Shown here one piece after another: positions 11,367 to 25,185 of a stretch of DNA of 64,000 nucleotides (the first letter of the stretch is position 1; each line of letters starts with the position of its first letter). Both the position numbers and the translations under genes were made by a program. The notes below the pieces were generated by a model. That model worked only from the letters and a program-made list of their open reading frames with translations. It was not told where the DNA came from and made no database searches. Origin of the DNA: Arcuatula senhousia (lineage: Eukaryota; Mollusca; Bivalvia; Mytilida; Mytilidae); assembly GCA_963971305.1 (NCBI GenBank), contig OZ020303.1, positions 59,768,867 through 59,832,866 on the forward strand, read 5' to 3'.

Positions 11367-11774
11367 TTAAAATATCACTGTATTACTGCAGTAACTAATA
11401 AAGGCATCACATAATGAGGCTAAATATTTTAGTTTTGTATCTTATTGATAGACATAGAGAATTTGTGAATCAATAGAATGTCTCAATGATTAATGACATT
11501 TTTATCAAGTTTGACAGAGTGATTTGAAGAAGTACAAATATATCAGGATGCTCACACAGTATCAGGCACCTTGTATTTTAGAGAAAATTCAGAGATCAAA
11601 GTATTATTGATATCAAGTACTAGATCTACAAACAAATTATTTCAGGGTCAATTTTTTTTTTCAATTGCTTAAGGGTTATCCAGGGGAGAGCCAGAAACTT
11701 TTCAAAGTGGGGTTCTGACCACTGTGGACAGAAGGATGATAAATACAAAAATTTTGGAGGAAAAAGGGGGAGTT

Positions 11775-12240
11775 CCAACACTCCTGATCGTTTTAATAAG
11801 CTCCTGCTCAGCGGGAGCTAAATTGACTGAGTATGATGCCTCAAACCGGAAGACGTATAAGCTAGTCAGAAATCCGCACCCAATAACACGGAATGCAAAA
11901 TTAAATTCCTTTTTTGTAATTTTCAATTTTAAAAAATAATAAAAATAGTTATTGTATTAATTTTTTTTTTCAAGTATTTCCAGCTATGAAATGTTTTAAA
12001 TATAAAGAATTTAAAAAAATATATATTAATACTATTTTTGCGTCCATGCTCATCACTAGAGGTCGCGCCCATCATAACAAAATGACAGAAGCTCCTTTTT
12101 TTTATATTAAAAATCACACAAAAGCTTGCGTTTCTTGCTGTTATTGAAAGATAATGAGTTCTTGCTTTAATTAAATTATGAGGAACCATATACAAAAAAG
12201 TTATTTAATCTGCGGGAGCTTTTCAGGTTTAACCTGTATC
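11775..12240. other. Left-unit stretch bounded by AAGCTCCTGC and GCGGGAGCTT
   Basis: Poorly alignable with the right unit. A hairpin AGCTCC...GGGAGCT is at its left end, and GCGGGAGCTT near its right end mirrors it over about 10 bases. Could be another small inverted-repeat element; the boundaries are not proved. The short frames 11702-11926 and 11724-11939 lie on opposite strands of the same DNA and look meaningless. Confidence 0.35.
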
Positions 12241-12739
12241 ATATTATTTTATCTTAGAGATTGCAGTAAAACAGAAAATAGATTTAGACCATGTGTTTAT
12301 TTTCAAGACAAATAAATTAAGTGTTAAATAAAAATGGACAAAGATTAGATTTTTTAGTGTATAAAGCTAAAACAAATGTTAATTATCTTCCTTGTATCTG
12401 TATATTTACAAGGAAGTTCCAATCACTATACATTAACAAACAATTCCAATGGCTTACAAACTGTATCCTGAAGTTCAAAATAGCACTGGTTTGAATTTCA
12501 AGACTCACAGCATATAATATAATGCAGAACCTTAAAATTTCAAAGGGCCTCCCAGTACTTACATTAATGCCTCTTGTAGACGACCCTTTAATTTTTTCTG
12601 ATGAACTTTTTACCCAAAACCCCAAAAAGTTCTTGACCTTTGATTTTACATTTTAATTTGAATCCCTAGATACCCTTTCATATTTTTATAGCTTACAAGA
12701 GGATCCTATTATGGTCTTAGAAAGAAACAAAAACATATC

Positions 12740-12758
12740 GCTCTCTCTCTCTCTTCTC

Positions 12759-12809
<51 letters not shown>
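12740..12809. repeat. (CT)n microsatellite, left
   Basis: About 70 bases of CT dinucleotides with a CCCC interruption. The right-unit counterpart at 51051-51082 is only about 32 bases. Confidence 0.97.
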
Positions 12810-12811
<2 letters not shown>

Positions 12812-12958
12812 GACTTTAGGTTTAAACATTTGTCAAAAATTGTCACATATGTTTTCAGTACGCCTCTGAGCAGACCATTCTATAAGTAAACTCAATCTAT
12901 ATTAGATTTTTATGGTGCCCTTGATGCTTCTGAAAAAGTTCTATAAAAGGATCAATTC

Positions 12959-14190
12959 CTTTTATAGATTATATATTTATTTTATAGATAGGAGGAGAGA
13001 TTTTTCAACAACAAATCGGCATTCCAATGGGCACAAACTGTGCTCCTCTCCTCGCCGATTTGTTTTTATACTCTTACGAGACTGAATTTCTTCAGGGACT
13101 TGTAAAGAACAAGAAGATGAAAGAGGCAAGGTATTTAATCTTACATTCAGATATATTGATGATGTCCTTTCTGTCAATAACACTTCATTTGGTAGTTGGA
13201 TTCCTTCAATATATCCTCCGGAATTGGAGACTAAAGAGACCACCGAATCAAATTGCTTCACGTCTTTCTTGGATTTGCACCTCGAATTTGACCCAGGTTG
13301 TCATCTCAGTACAAAAATTTACGATAAACGAGACGATTTTAATTCTCAAATTATTAATTTTCCTAATCTACAGAGCAATATACCTACTTCTCCTGCATAC
13401 GGTGTTTATATTTCACAACTTATTCGATATGCTAGAGCTTGCACACATTTCACAGATTTTTTTTATCAGACACCAATTTCTTCGTGACCGACTTTTGGAG
13501 CAGGGCTATAAGAAAATACGTCTCATACGATCACTAAAAAAATTCTTTCTTCGTTATCAGCCACTAGTAGAAAACTTCAAAATTGAGTTAAAAGATATGA
13601 TAGTTAATTCTTTAATCAATGTTTGACTGGTCTGCTGTCATGAGATGATCACCTCAATATCCCTATTGTGTCTCACAACTATGTTGTGTTCTATGGTCAT
13701 TACCGGATCCTAAGATCGCAATGGAAGAGGGAGGTTTGGCGCCATAAAACCTGGTTTAACCCACCACTTCTTTGGAGGTGCCTGTACCAAGTCAGGACCA
13801 TTGCGATTTTTAATTCTTCTGGTTTTGTGTTTCTCTCAAATAAAAATTACAACTAAGTTCCAGACATAAGCTTCTGTATTTTGTTCATGATAATTTTCAT
13901 ATCCTACATGTCCTATTATGTTCGACTTATAAAACCGAATTCCAAGACAATTTTACAGTGTCATACTATTCTATGTACCTAAAAATATTATGGACTTGAA
14001 GATCGCAATGGAAGAGGGAGGTTTGGCGCCATAAAATCTTGTTTAACCCACCATTTTGTTTGAAATGCCTGTACCAAGTCAGGACCATTGCGATCCACCA
14101 ATTCTCCGGTATGCCTGATTAGTTTTTGTCATTTTCTCTGGACTATGAGATTGATCATTCAAGTTCGGTAGTTTTGTTATTACCTTTATT
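12959..14190 (+). pseudogene. 5'-truncated Penelope-like reverse transcriptase element
   Basis: An insertion absent from the right unit (empty site near 51231). From about 12990 it reads GGEIFQQQIGIPMGTNCAPL and LADLFLYSYE, then after a +1 frame change (about 13130) FRYIDDVLSVNN (the YxDD catalytic loop), DLHLEFD, KIYDKRDDFN, NFPNLQSNIPTSPAYGVY and SQLIRYARAC. After another frame change it reads RDRLLEQGYKKIRL and SLKKFF. These are RT palm and thumb blocks of an element type abundant in bivalves, which I take to be Penelope-like; a search would settle this. Only the last third or so of the RT remains, with at least two frameshifts, so it is dead. The 3' region holds two copies of a 93-nt module with inverted ends (13715-13807, 14002-14094). 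Confidence 0.8.
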
Positions 14191-14582
14191 TCCATGTGTA
14201 TGATGTATTTTATCATTTAATAGCAGCTTCCAAACATAGCTTTAGATCCATTTCAAAGACATTTCAAATCTCTATATCATTTAAATGGACTTTCAAAGAC
14301 ATTTTTAATCCCACTATCATTACCAAGCACCTGCTTTATTTATATAGACTGCTAGACAATAGTCAGCATAACAAATTGAAGCCGTTCTTTTTTTCTTTGT
14401 TATTTGGTGTAATTCAAACTGCTTTAAGGTGAAAAGTTTGTTATATATGTTCAATATAGATTATTAATGGAAATATAAAGCAAGCAAAAGACAAATATCA
14501 TTCAATATAATAAATCTTAACCAATAAAGTAATACTATAATCCCCATTTGGAAGAAAAAAGACGTATGTTAATAATAATAAA

Positions 14583-15305
14583 ACAAGAGGCTCCCAGGAG
14601 CCTGAATCGCTCACCTGGTCTTGATGTCAACCCTATGAAGACTTTTGTATAGCTAAATGAGCTGAATGTTTAAGCAAGCAACAGCTTTTCTCTATCTGCA
14701 ATAGTTTTCATTCTATAGGCCAAAAAAACTATTTTTCACCTTTAAGGGGCTGTAACCCCTATAAGGAATAATCAGACAACTTCAACCCTATGGAGACTTT
14801 TGTAGAGCTAAATGAGCTGAACATTTAAGCAAACAACAGCTTTTCTTTATCTACAATAGTTTTCATTCTATAGGCCAAAAACATGCAAAAACGCTATTAT
14901 TCACCTTTAAGGGGCTGTAACCCCTATAAAGAATCATCTGACATCTTCGACCAAAGATGTAGAACTTTTCATGCTGAAGCAGAAGGGTGGCATCAGATTT
15001 CATCTATCTCTTATACTTTTTGATTTACAAGCCAAAAATAGTAGTCTGACCCCCCTGGTCTATTTTTAGTAATGGTGGCCATGTTTTTTGACAAATCAAA
15101 AATCGAAACACAAGTTTGGTGCAGGACACCCTAAGGATCATTCTTACCAAGTTTCATAAAATTCTGTTCAGTAGTTTCAGAGGAGAAGATTTTTGAAATA
15201 TTGTTAACAGACGACGACGACAGACGACGACGACAGACGACGACGACGGACGCCAAGTGATGGTAATAGCTCACATGGACCTTCGGTCCAGTTGAGCTAA
15301 AAAGA
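14583..15305 (+). mobile_element. Tandem-core element, family 1
   Basis: Starts ACAAGAGGCTCCCAGGAGCC, has about two core monomers, a GAC-rich tract (15200-15260) and ends GGACCTTCGGTCCAGTTGAG followed by CTAAAAAG. Same 5' and 3' ends as 7390-8652 and 41308-42027. Left unit only. Confidence 0.75.
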
Positions 15306-15398
15306 GACATATTCAAAGGACCGACAAGAGCAAATCATAGTTAGAATACCAGTACTGTATACATATACATAGTTGGGCCATGAAAATTGACTTTGCAG

Positions 15399-15640
15399 CA
15401 AAGGAGTAGGTGCGATAAGGCCCTTATTAAGCCTAAAAATATGAAGGTTATGCAAAAGTGTCCATTTCTTGCCAGAATATAGTGTAAACTCTGCCTCAAA
15501 GGAAAACATGTCCGAACATTTTAAAATTTCATATTGAAGCGTCCTTATGATGACATAACTAAGTGAGTTGGGTAAAAAATGACAGAATTTGAGAAATCTT
15601 AGTCATTTTTAAGGTACATTTTGGACCAGAAAAATATTCA
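15399..15640 (+). mobile_element. Partial CAAAGGAGT element
   Basis: Begins CAAAGGAGTAGGTGCGATAAGG, then AGCCTAAAAATATGAAG, and matches the reverse complement of the right end of 48079-48486 for about 150 bases or more. The other terminus is missing. Confidence 0.6.
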
Positions 15641-16732
15641 GTCTCAAAAGACTTCTGGGTAATGTAAAATAATAACTGCTCAAATGGCGCATTATCTGGA
15701 AACTGAAACATTAAGTTCCATTTGGTTAATATGACCTAGACATTTGTTGTTGTGTGTGTTTTGGTGTCCTCCAGTAAAATGATAATAATTTCTAAAGTAA
15801 CATGAGAAGTCAACTAACAAACTTAGCATAGTCTATAGCAGAAAATATAGACATCAGGATTGAGCTCTTCACCAACAAAATCTTAAGCTGGCATATTATC
15901 TGAAATTGCAATATATTAATATTCACATATTGAATGTGACCTTGACCTTTGAAAAAATGACTGCAAAACTAAAAAGCATCCTTTCTTTTCTAATGAACAT
16001 GATCATCTATCAAGGCAGTCAAAATTGAAAACAAATTTTAAAATTTTCATTTTTTTCAAATATTTGTTGAACTTTAAAACTCTTTAAACTTTTAAAATAT
16101 TCCAAACATCCCTCCTGTGACCTTGACCTTCTTATCTTCATCTATGGTTGCCATATCTTAAAGGGTTCAATGTGTGTAATTTTCATTAAATTATTACAAA
16201 TAGTAAGCCTTTATTTATTTATTTTTCAATTTGTGATGAATGAATTTATAAAACTAAATTATTAAGTCCAATGCTATTGCAAAATGCGCCAAACAATACA
16301 CCAACTTATTAAAAGGTCATGTAAAAATCATGCTCCCCTCTGGGAGTATAAAAACAAAATGCCAAAATTATACATTCAAATTCACATCCAAATGCCTTCT
16401 ACCCTTATCAGATTTTTGTTCTTAATAGAATCTTGATCTTTAATTGTTCCATATTTACATTTCCAAAAGTGGATTAGAAGATGTTATTAAATTTTCTCCA
16501 GACACATAAACTTGACAAGATATCACTTTTTCAGTAAGAACTGTCTTCTCAAAGAATAAAGATATAACCAAATTGTAAAGTTTGAAACATTTTTATGGCT
16601 AAACTAGGGTACATCTCCACCTAAAGTTTTCCACTCAATACTGTTTTTTTTTTATAGTTTACCTTATAATATCAGAGCAGTTGATTTATTGCTTAATTTT
16701 AATACCATTGCATTTACAATATAAATAAACTG

Positions 16733-17222
16733 TTAACACAGAGACATGTCTCGCCTGTCGCAACTGGCCACAGTATAAAATATACTCATTATAAAACTCA
16801 TAATATTGATCTGTAACGGTGCTAATGAAGCTGTACATTAAATATCAATGGTTTACCATTACTTGTAAAATTTCAAAGTCAGTAGACCGTGACTGCAGGA
16901 GCATACAGATGAAATGCTTTGGAAATTGACCTGTACTAATGCTAATGCAAGTGCATACCCAATATCAATGGTGAACCATAACTGCTTCATGTTAAACAGA
17001 CGTAAGAAAAGAGGTTAAGCTCGGCCAAATCAGTGTAAAATTTCAAAGTCAGTAGACCGTGACTGCAGGAGCATACAGGTGAAATCCTTTTAAAACTGAT
17101 CTGTACTGATGCTGATGCAACTGCATCAGTACAGATGGTGTAATATAAATAGTTCACACAAAACAGACTAAAGCTGCCGCCGGAATCACCATACCTAAGT
17201 CTCGTCGCAGGCGAGACAAAAA
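16733..17222 (+). mobile_element. Tandem-core element, family 2 (TGTCTCGCC...GGCGAGACAAAAA)
   Basis: Left-only insertion between GTTAACACAGAGACATGTCT and GCAGGCGAGACAAAAA, with inverted GTCTCGCC/GGCGAGAC near the ends. The core repeats with a period of about 170 bases (AGTAGACCGTGACTGCAGGA at 16881 and 17051). Flanks join without it in the right unit near 53560. Confidence 0.72.
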
Positions 17223-17587
17223 CCATATGAGGTTGGCCAGATTTTGCTCATTATGAAGTAGGTGAGCAATTGCTACCTAAATTAAAATCCAACTCCTCAA
17301 TATGGGACCACATACTGCTGAATGTTAATTAGCAAGAGGGTAATGTTAGTAATTGCTTCATAAACTGTAATGAAAAAATATCCTGGACCATCCAAGTCCT
17401 GTTTAACATTTACCTTCACTAAACCTGAAATTTCATTTTGTGAAATCCAACCATAAAAAATATAATAAAACCATAACTTGATTTGGATTACTATACATGA
17501 TATACATACTTCATAGTTAGCATAAAAGTAAATGTATTAAGGCTTTTTAATCTGAATTAACATCTGTCAGATTTATCTCCCCTTTAG

Positions 17588-18500
17588 AATAAGAGTTGAC
17601 ACTAAAGTATGTCTCCCTGTCGGCACCATCACAGAACTCATTGAATGTCTAGCTGTGCCTTCAGAAAAGTTAAGGTCAAGGTCATGTGACAGGTGACAGA
17701 ATTCAACCATCACAAAGACTCAGTGGAATGTCTGAAGTGTTCTAGATACCATAGTTATTGAGAAACAATGAAAAATGGCAGACATTCATAAAGGCATTCA
17801 ACCATGAATATGGGGTCAAGGTCACATTACATAGTGACTTCAGTTGTGTAAACCATAATCCCAAGAGTCTGTATACGAAATATCAGATGCCTATCTATAA
17901 TATTATACTTTTCACTTTATTCATTTTACACACAAAATACATCAAAGTTCACAAAGTCACTAAATCTTGAAAATGGGGTAAGGGTCACACAACATGGTGT
18001 CAGTTGATTAGACAGAAACCACAAGTATCTGTATACCAAATATCAGATGTCTAGCTATAATACTTTACAATTAATTCATTTCCACAAAAGTCTAACAAAG
18101 AGATTTTTGGGCCTAAAAAGTCCACAGAGTCATTGAAACATAGAAATGAGGTCAGGGTCAAACGGCATGGCCCCAGTTGCGTAGACCATAACCCTAAGTG
18201 TCTGTATACCAGAAATCAGATGCCTAGCTATTATACTTTTCATTTAATTCATTTTCTACATAAGCCTTATACAGAAGTCATTTGGCCAATAACAATCCCT
18301 TAAGTTCACAGAGACGCTGAACCATTGAATAGGGGACAGGGTCAAATGGCATGGAGCCAGTTAAGTAGACCATAATCCCAACTGTCTGTATACCAAATAT
18401 CAGATGCCTAGCTATAATTCTTTTCTTGTAGCTCATTTTGTACAAAAGTCTTACAAAAAAGTTAACGCCACCGTCACTGTAGCTGAAGCCGAGACAAAAA
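17588..18500 (+). mobile_element. Tandem-core element, family 2
   Basis: Left-only insertion starting AATAAGAGTTGACACTAAAG and ending GAAGCCGAGACAAAAAC. Four diverged core units of about 160-185 bases (GTATACC-type motif near 17871, 18031, 18204, 18388). The 5' end matches 43255 closely. The right unit passes from TCCGCTTTTGT to GTAATGGC near 53930 without it. Confidence 0.72.
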
Positions 18501-21500
18501 CGGTAATGGCTATATAATGCTTCAAGCATTTTTTTAATAATCAATTTAAGACTGAATTAATATCATCAGAATGAAAACACATTGGAGTCTTATAACTAAA
18601 GCCAAACACAATAGAGCTGTCCTAAATCTATCCAATATCTTATAAATTTATCAGTAAATAGCAGAGTTTGGCCAATAGATCATAGAGTTTAGCTATAATA
18701 ACTTATTTATTGACATGCCAGAGTAAATACAACACCAGGCAATTCTTCAATAACCCATTGTGATCACTTTATAGAAGATCATATTTAAGATTATTACTGT
18801 AATTCTCGTTTCATCTCTAGTATAAACATCAGAGAGAAAACATTAGAGCGAAAATCACCTTTTTTTAAGATCCAACAATTTTACGTTCAGAATGACAGTG
18901 TGTCTTTATATGTTTTCGGATCTTATATCAATAACAAGAATATGTTTAAAAGGATTTTCTTTTCAATTTTTGTAAATAGTCTAAAAAATAGGATAGAATC
19001 AAACAGATACAAAAATGGCAGGATTTCTTTCAATACAAAGTAGAAGAGCAACAGTCTTGAAATCTCATCTCATTTTCTTGGACCCCATGCTCAGATGCCA
19101 AACCTAAAGAGGCTCACAGTGATGTAGTAGTGAAAAAAAACTGTTATAAAAGTTTCTGCCTCTAATGAGTCAGACAAAAATGGTAAAAACCTGTAATAAG
19201 CAGACACAATTTTGCTTGTGTATATAGAAAAAAAAATGTACCAGTTGAAAAATTGTGTATAATATAAAGGGCTGTGGAATGAGTGAATGTAACTATACTT
19301 TCATAAAATGACAAATCCTTAAATCTGCAATACACTAAGCTAGGACATTACCTTGAACATAACTACCAATCTTCCTCAACTGAGATTTCTTGTCATTTCA
19401 TTGGTCAATATTTGAGTTGAGGACATATTTGAGAAAATCTCAAATTTGAAATGTTTTATGAAACTGGGGCCTGGTCACTTGCATTTATGCTAGACTCAGA
19501 CAAGGTAGTCTATTTGTCTGGAATCATTAAGAAAGAAGTGTCACACCTATAATTGGATATTGGAAAGACTTGCACACTTTTATAATGGCTTTTTTTTCTA
19601 TCAATTCTTTTGTTTACCTAAAAAGACATTTAACTCTGTTGTTTATCTGTATCATTTTAGCTGCTCTTACAATGTATTTGATATTGATTCTGTTTGCAAT
19701 TTGACAGGTGGAAAACTGTTCTTCATTAAGTACAATCTTAAAAGCAAGACATATCAATATTTGAAGATAATGGGTTTCTAATTGACTTTATGACAAATGG
19801 TTGTCACTTAAAGGTTTGTCTACCTGATCAGTGAGTTGTCTTGTGCTGAAAGCCTGCAAAGCAAAGCCTAATCCTAAAACATTAGTCTTCGAGTTGAAAA
19901 CCTCCGTTTAAATGACAGTTTGCTTAAATAAAACAAAAGAGTCATGCATCTTTTTGGTTTTTCTTTGTTAACTTTCCATTAAGATGTCAACATTTTTAGG
20001 AAGCACAGCAGTGCAAACAATACTTCAGTGCAATATTACTGATAGTGACATGTAGACGCTTTAAAACTCTCAGAGTCACACCACTAGATGACATAACCAA
20101 AAGGCACTTGTAAACAAATAAGTAACAAACTGATCTGACAAATAAGTTTTATGAATAATGAAATCTCATTTAATGTTTGATTCAATCAGGAGTAAAACTG
20201 AGTAAAACAGAAGATCTGTTCTGACTTCTATGTTTCTATGGTTTTTTTGTTCACAAATGTATTCAGAATGTTGAATATCATGATATAAAACTGCTATTTG
20301 ATTCAATCGACTGCTAAAAATACATACAGAGGAAAGCTGGAATATCAATCGTGTAATAGCCAAAGGCAAAATACTTCCAACACCTAATTTACAAAAAATC
20401 TGATTTGGATGCAACATGCATTGCAAGTAATTAATATTTTCCCAGTGAAGAATAAAATAGAATTTTGATGGATATTTTGAACCTATAATGCATTCATGGA
20501 ACAATAAATGACAAATTTAAGTTCAATGGTAATCTTTTCATAAATTCCAGTTTGTGATACCTTACAGTTTGCTATTTGAGAGGAATGTATGGTTTATCCA
20601 TAAAAAGACCAAAAGGTTCTAAATATTCATTGCAATAATTCAGAGATGAGACTTCACTTTCAAACATGAATGTTTTACTACAGCCTGAAAATGGTTACTC
20701 TTACAACAAGTGTTACAACCTATTTTGTTTTCAAATACCAGATGCCCAAAACCCCTATTTACCCTTTTTCCATTTATATGGTTTAAGTATAAGCTTTCCC
20801 ATTGTCAAATTATTTTTAAATATCAAATAAAAATGTCTTTTTATCTGTTTTATTTCTTCTTTACGCCATGTGACAGAAAAGAAGAATATTTTGATTTGAC
20901 TTTTGGGTTATTGACGAAATAAACCATAATATTTAAATTTAATGACCAAATGTAACAAAAAAAAACGATCAGAAAAGAATTGAATATCATTTTTAAGATG
21001 TTTCTTCTTATTCGGCATTTGTTGAGAATGCTAAATTTCAAGCTTCTAGAAAAACTGAATTTCAATTCCCTGAAACTTAATCCATTAGTAATAATTCAAA
21101 GCACTAATTGAAACACTAAATAAGAAATGTCATAGAAGAATTAACATATCAAGCCATGAGCTATTTTATGCACTTTAAAATATGCAATATAAAAAAATCC
21201 TTGCAAATGCTTAAAGTAATAATAAAGCAGTTTTTGGAAAAAAAATTGCAATGTAAAAAAATCACTGAACTGTTGCATAATCATAAAACTAAAGCTTTCG
21301 TGCTTTTATGAAGACGAAAATTTTATGAATGTGCCTGTACCGGCTAGAAATTTAGCTGATTTTTGAAGAAGTTTGATACCAATGGCCACTTATTAACTTT
21401 CGTGAACAACATTCCGATTTTTAACGAACATTTCAGAACAAACAAAAATGTATTTTGAAGTAAGAGCATGTAAACATGGTAAAGCTCTGGATTTGATATA

Positions 21501-23596
21501 ATTCCATATTTCTTCTTTGTTTGACAAGTTAATCCTTTCGGCTATTAAGAAATACTGATTAAAAAGTGTTAAACATGTAAATAATAACAACACACACGCA
21601 CCTGTTTTCCATTCATCGTGCTATATATTAACCGGGTCTATTTAATTGAAAACTCGATTAATTAATTAATGACACAAGATTCTTATTTGGGGGATTTCTA
21701 AACCACTTTCTCTTGTTATTGATATCATTTTAAAGGGGAACGGAGTAAGGAAAAATCATAACAGTTACAAAAGCCAGAACATACCTTTTCAGACCACATT
21801 TGTTTACATCCATTTCCTAAAGTATTTTTAGATGGGCTTGCGCGGGCACTTCCGAGTGAGTTCAAACTTGGGTCGTATGCATCTAGTTTGCATAATACAA
21901 CTCGGGAAGCAAATGATTGTTAAAGACAATTTTTTGTTAAATTCTGCAAAAATCCCACTGTTTAATGAACTTTTTGTAGCTTTAATAAATGTTTATATTA
22001 AGAATTTATATTTCTAAAGCTTAAAAAGACTGTTAAAAATTTTACGATTTTTTGATTTATTATTACTTTAAAAGAAGCATTCTTATATCTTCATCATAAT
22101 AAAACAATGCCTAGATTATCAAAACATGGTTTCATTACCAAGGAATTTCCTGGTAACAACAGTTTTAGCCTTAAGAGTTGCTTTAAATTCATGAGTTTGG
22201 GCTTAAAGGCCTTGTGCCTACATAAACAGAATTTTTTAGTGTATTGGTTACAGAAGCTACGTTAATCTTGACAGTAATAAATTTACAACATTTTTACAGA
22301 GCTTTAATCAAACGTTAATTATCATGAATATTGCATCAGAGGATGTTGGTTTTGTAAAAACATGTCTAGATTTCCATCACCAGAATGTAGCAGCCTGAGT
22401 ACAATTTCAATTTTTGATTGCAGCTATTCTTTTGATTGTGGTAAAAATGAAAACATCAATCCCATAAAGTTTTAGAATATTTTACTGCTTTAGCTGGTAC
22501 TAGTTTTCCATCTAATAAAAGAGAATAGGATTTAGGAGTTTCATTTTGTCCAATAGCTAAGAATTATTTATATTAATGAAAAGGTTTTAACTCTTACATA
22601 TTCAAGATTTTGGTTTTGACTTTGTACATATATATATAGTTTTGGTAATAAAATGATTTTTTTTTTCATATAAAGACCACTTACATGTAAATATCAGGAA
22701 TATGTACAATACAAGTTTCAATTTAAAGACTCATTACAATCTTGGTTCAATCTCTCTTTTAAAGACTTAATTCCGAGGTATTTTCAAAAATACAAACTAT
22801 TGAAAAAAAGAACAAGATCAAAATGAAGATTGAGTACAAAAATTACCATTTTTAAAGAGAGTTTGAATACAATTTTGATTTCACACCATATTTATTTTAC
22901 AATAATATTATTGTTGACAGCAGGTCATATTTGAGTTCAAGTGGCTATTTAATGGTTTAGTAGCTTGTTACTTAGCTCTGATAATATCAGCTTGATAAGA
23001 GGTATTTATCACAAAAAGTCTCGCCCTTTAATGGGCTGCTGAATTCTGAAAAGATACAATAAAATATTGTTGATAAATGACAATTTATAAAAACAGAGAT
23101 AAGCACTTGCAAAACAGCTCTATTTGTATATGAACTGCCATTATTAAATAGATATTTATTCTTAAGTGGTAAGCACTCCTAAATGGAACATATTTGACAA
23201 GAATAACATTGTGGCTTAAGATCCAAAGACATGACAATTTAATGCTGTTCTATTTGATCTTATTACTTGTATTTAGAGCTCTCTGATGAGCAATTAGGTT
23301 GAATTGTATGTTCAGAGCTCAGAGATGCAGGAATGTTTTGAAACAGGGTTTCCACCTGCAGTTCACAGTATTAAAATTTGTTCTCATAAAGAATATTTTG
23401 TAGATTCATACAGCACAATCATTGTGACTTACATAACTTTTCAGTTGAAAAGCAATCAAGCTTGGTCATTTAAAAATGTATGAATATGTTTTACTATGAA
23501 AACAAAGATTTTCCACATGTTTTGAATGTAATGAAATATCAACTTCTCTAACACATAAGACTTAGAAGTAGATACATGAAACAACTAGAATGGTGG

Positions 23597-23966
23597 TCTT
23601 TCATGGGAGATATATGTTAGTTAGTTAGTTAGTTAGATATTGCTTTACTCCCAAGCAGCACGATTTTGGCTATATCCGGGAGATGAACATGAAAGTGGTG
23701 ATACAATGAACATGAAATGATGATGAAGTGGAGGAAATGGGGACACTAGGCCAATCGGGTAGGAGAGTTTTGACTGCCACTGGAAAAAGGTGTGATGGGT
23801 AGGGACGGGTAATTTAGCCCCCTGCATGGGGATCATACAGGTCCTACTCTTACCGAGACCTGCAGCAGGGTTCTTTAACGTGCGAGGAACGTGACATTTT
23901 TCCCAACACGGTGCACCACTATGGTTTGCGGTCAGGTTTTCCGCATTATCGCCTGTCATCTGCATC
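23597..23966 (-). mobile_element. SINE-like insertion with a (CTAA)n tail
   Basis: Left-only. The plus strand starts with GTTAGTTAGTTAGTTAG (23618-23634), i.e. a (CTAA)n tail if read on the minus strand. It contains TTCTTTAACGTGCGAGG and ends near GCCTGTCATCTGCAT. The right unit goes straight from ATGGTGG to TAAAATA at about 55845-55855. Length (370 bp) and the short-repeat tail suggest a non-LTR-dependent SINE. The single frame (23645-23965, 106 aa) has no recognisable domain. Confidence 0.6.
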
Positions 23967-24913
23967 TTAAAATATTCCGTAAACAGAAATTAGATGAGTT
24001 ATGGCTATAAGATCGCTTTACACCATATTATAAGTACTATAGGAGGAAGCTACAGGCCAAATATCAAGGACTGTGTCATGTTTTTGCCACAGAAATTTTT
24101 GTGATGCTGTAGGACGCAGAATGACGTTGCAAGACAATGGAAAGTGTCAAAATGTTTATGTCACTTTGCAACATGTTGACATTTTGCTATGTTTGGGCTC
24201 TTTTGAGTGCCCTGAGAAGAAGCCTGTGTCTGGTTAGGCTTCAAATTGGTTTCTTAACAAAGATTTTCAATTTCAATCTACATGCATGTTTCTATGAGGT
24301 CAGTTTGCTTATAAAATTTTTTACTTCACATGAATATGTTAAAAGTATTCTTCATACAGTGATCAAAACAAAAAATCTTCATCCTGTTGTATTTTACATC
24401 TCAGAATAGTTTGTTCCCATGTAAACGAGTCTGATATTACTTTTCTAAAAATTGGTCAAAGCCGTTAAACCACCAGACAATAACTTGCTATTGCTACACT
24501 ACACATTATTTCAACGTGACAAGATGAAACAATTCATAGGAAATTAATCACTTATCCAGGAAGAAGCTACAGCACCATTTTTTAGTCAATTTTCGTCAAT
24601 TTCTGTAGAAAAGCGGAAATCAAATGTCAATTGAACATTATGTTTGATCTTTAATTTGCATTCGAATATTAAAATTTAAGAAAATGTGTTATAAGTCACT
24701 TCCAAAAATTTCCAAATTACCATTGTATTTAACTGATAACCAATATTAAACAGATCAAAATTGTAAAAGAATCTTGTTTCAAATTATTTTCAAACTTTAA
24801 TTTCATTCTTGACATTCAACAAATGTATTGAGTTAACCAGATTACATTATTAAAGTTCCTTGAGAAATTTAAAGATCAGACTTAGAAGTAGATACATGAA
24901 ACCCTGTCAATGA

Positions 24914-25185
24914 GTTAAAGAAGCAAAGAGGCACCAATGGGGCAATGAATCGAGTGTCAAAAGTCTGAAAGGGCAACGACAAAACCGGTTAACACAAACA
25001 GCATGAAGAAACATAAAACACAAAATCAACTGAACAGATTTCAACAAAAGGAACTCAAGTCATAACATTGTTCCTGCCTGCTATAGCACACCCGTCGTGT
25101 TGCTTATTTTCAATTCAGTGTGTCAACTCCGAAACAGGATGACAAAACAAAATTCTACGACAAACCAACATCTGCACTGCCTTGT
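24914..25185 (+). repeat. Dispersed repeat inserted in the first triplicated unit
   Basis: Contains GGCACCAATGGGGC and GTGTCAAAAGTCTGAAAGGG, matching the reverse complement of 6635-6775. It also has GACAAAACAAAATTCTACGA near its right end. Ends not resolved. Confidence 0.45.

Noticed and set aside
13027..13626. 199-aa intact protein
   Set aside because: The RT signature moves between frames (about 13130 and 13490), so the single frame is only partly RT. This is a broken element.
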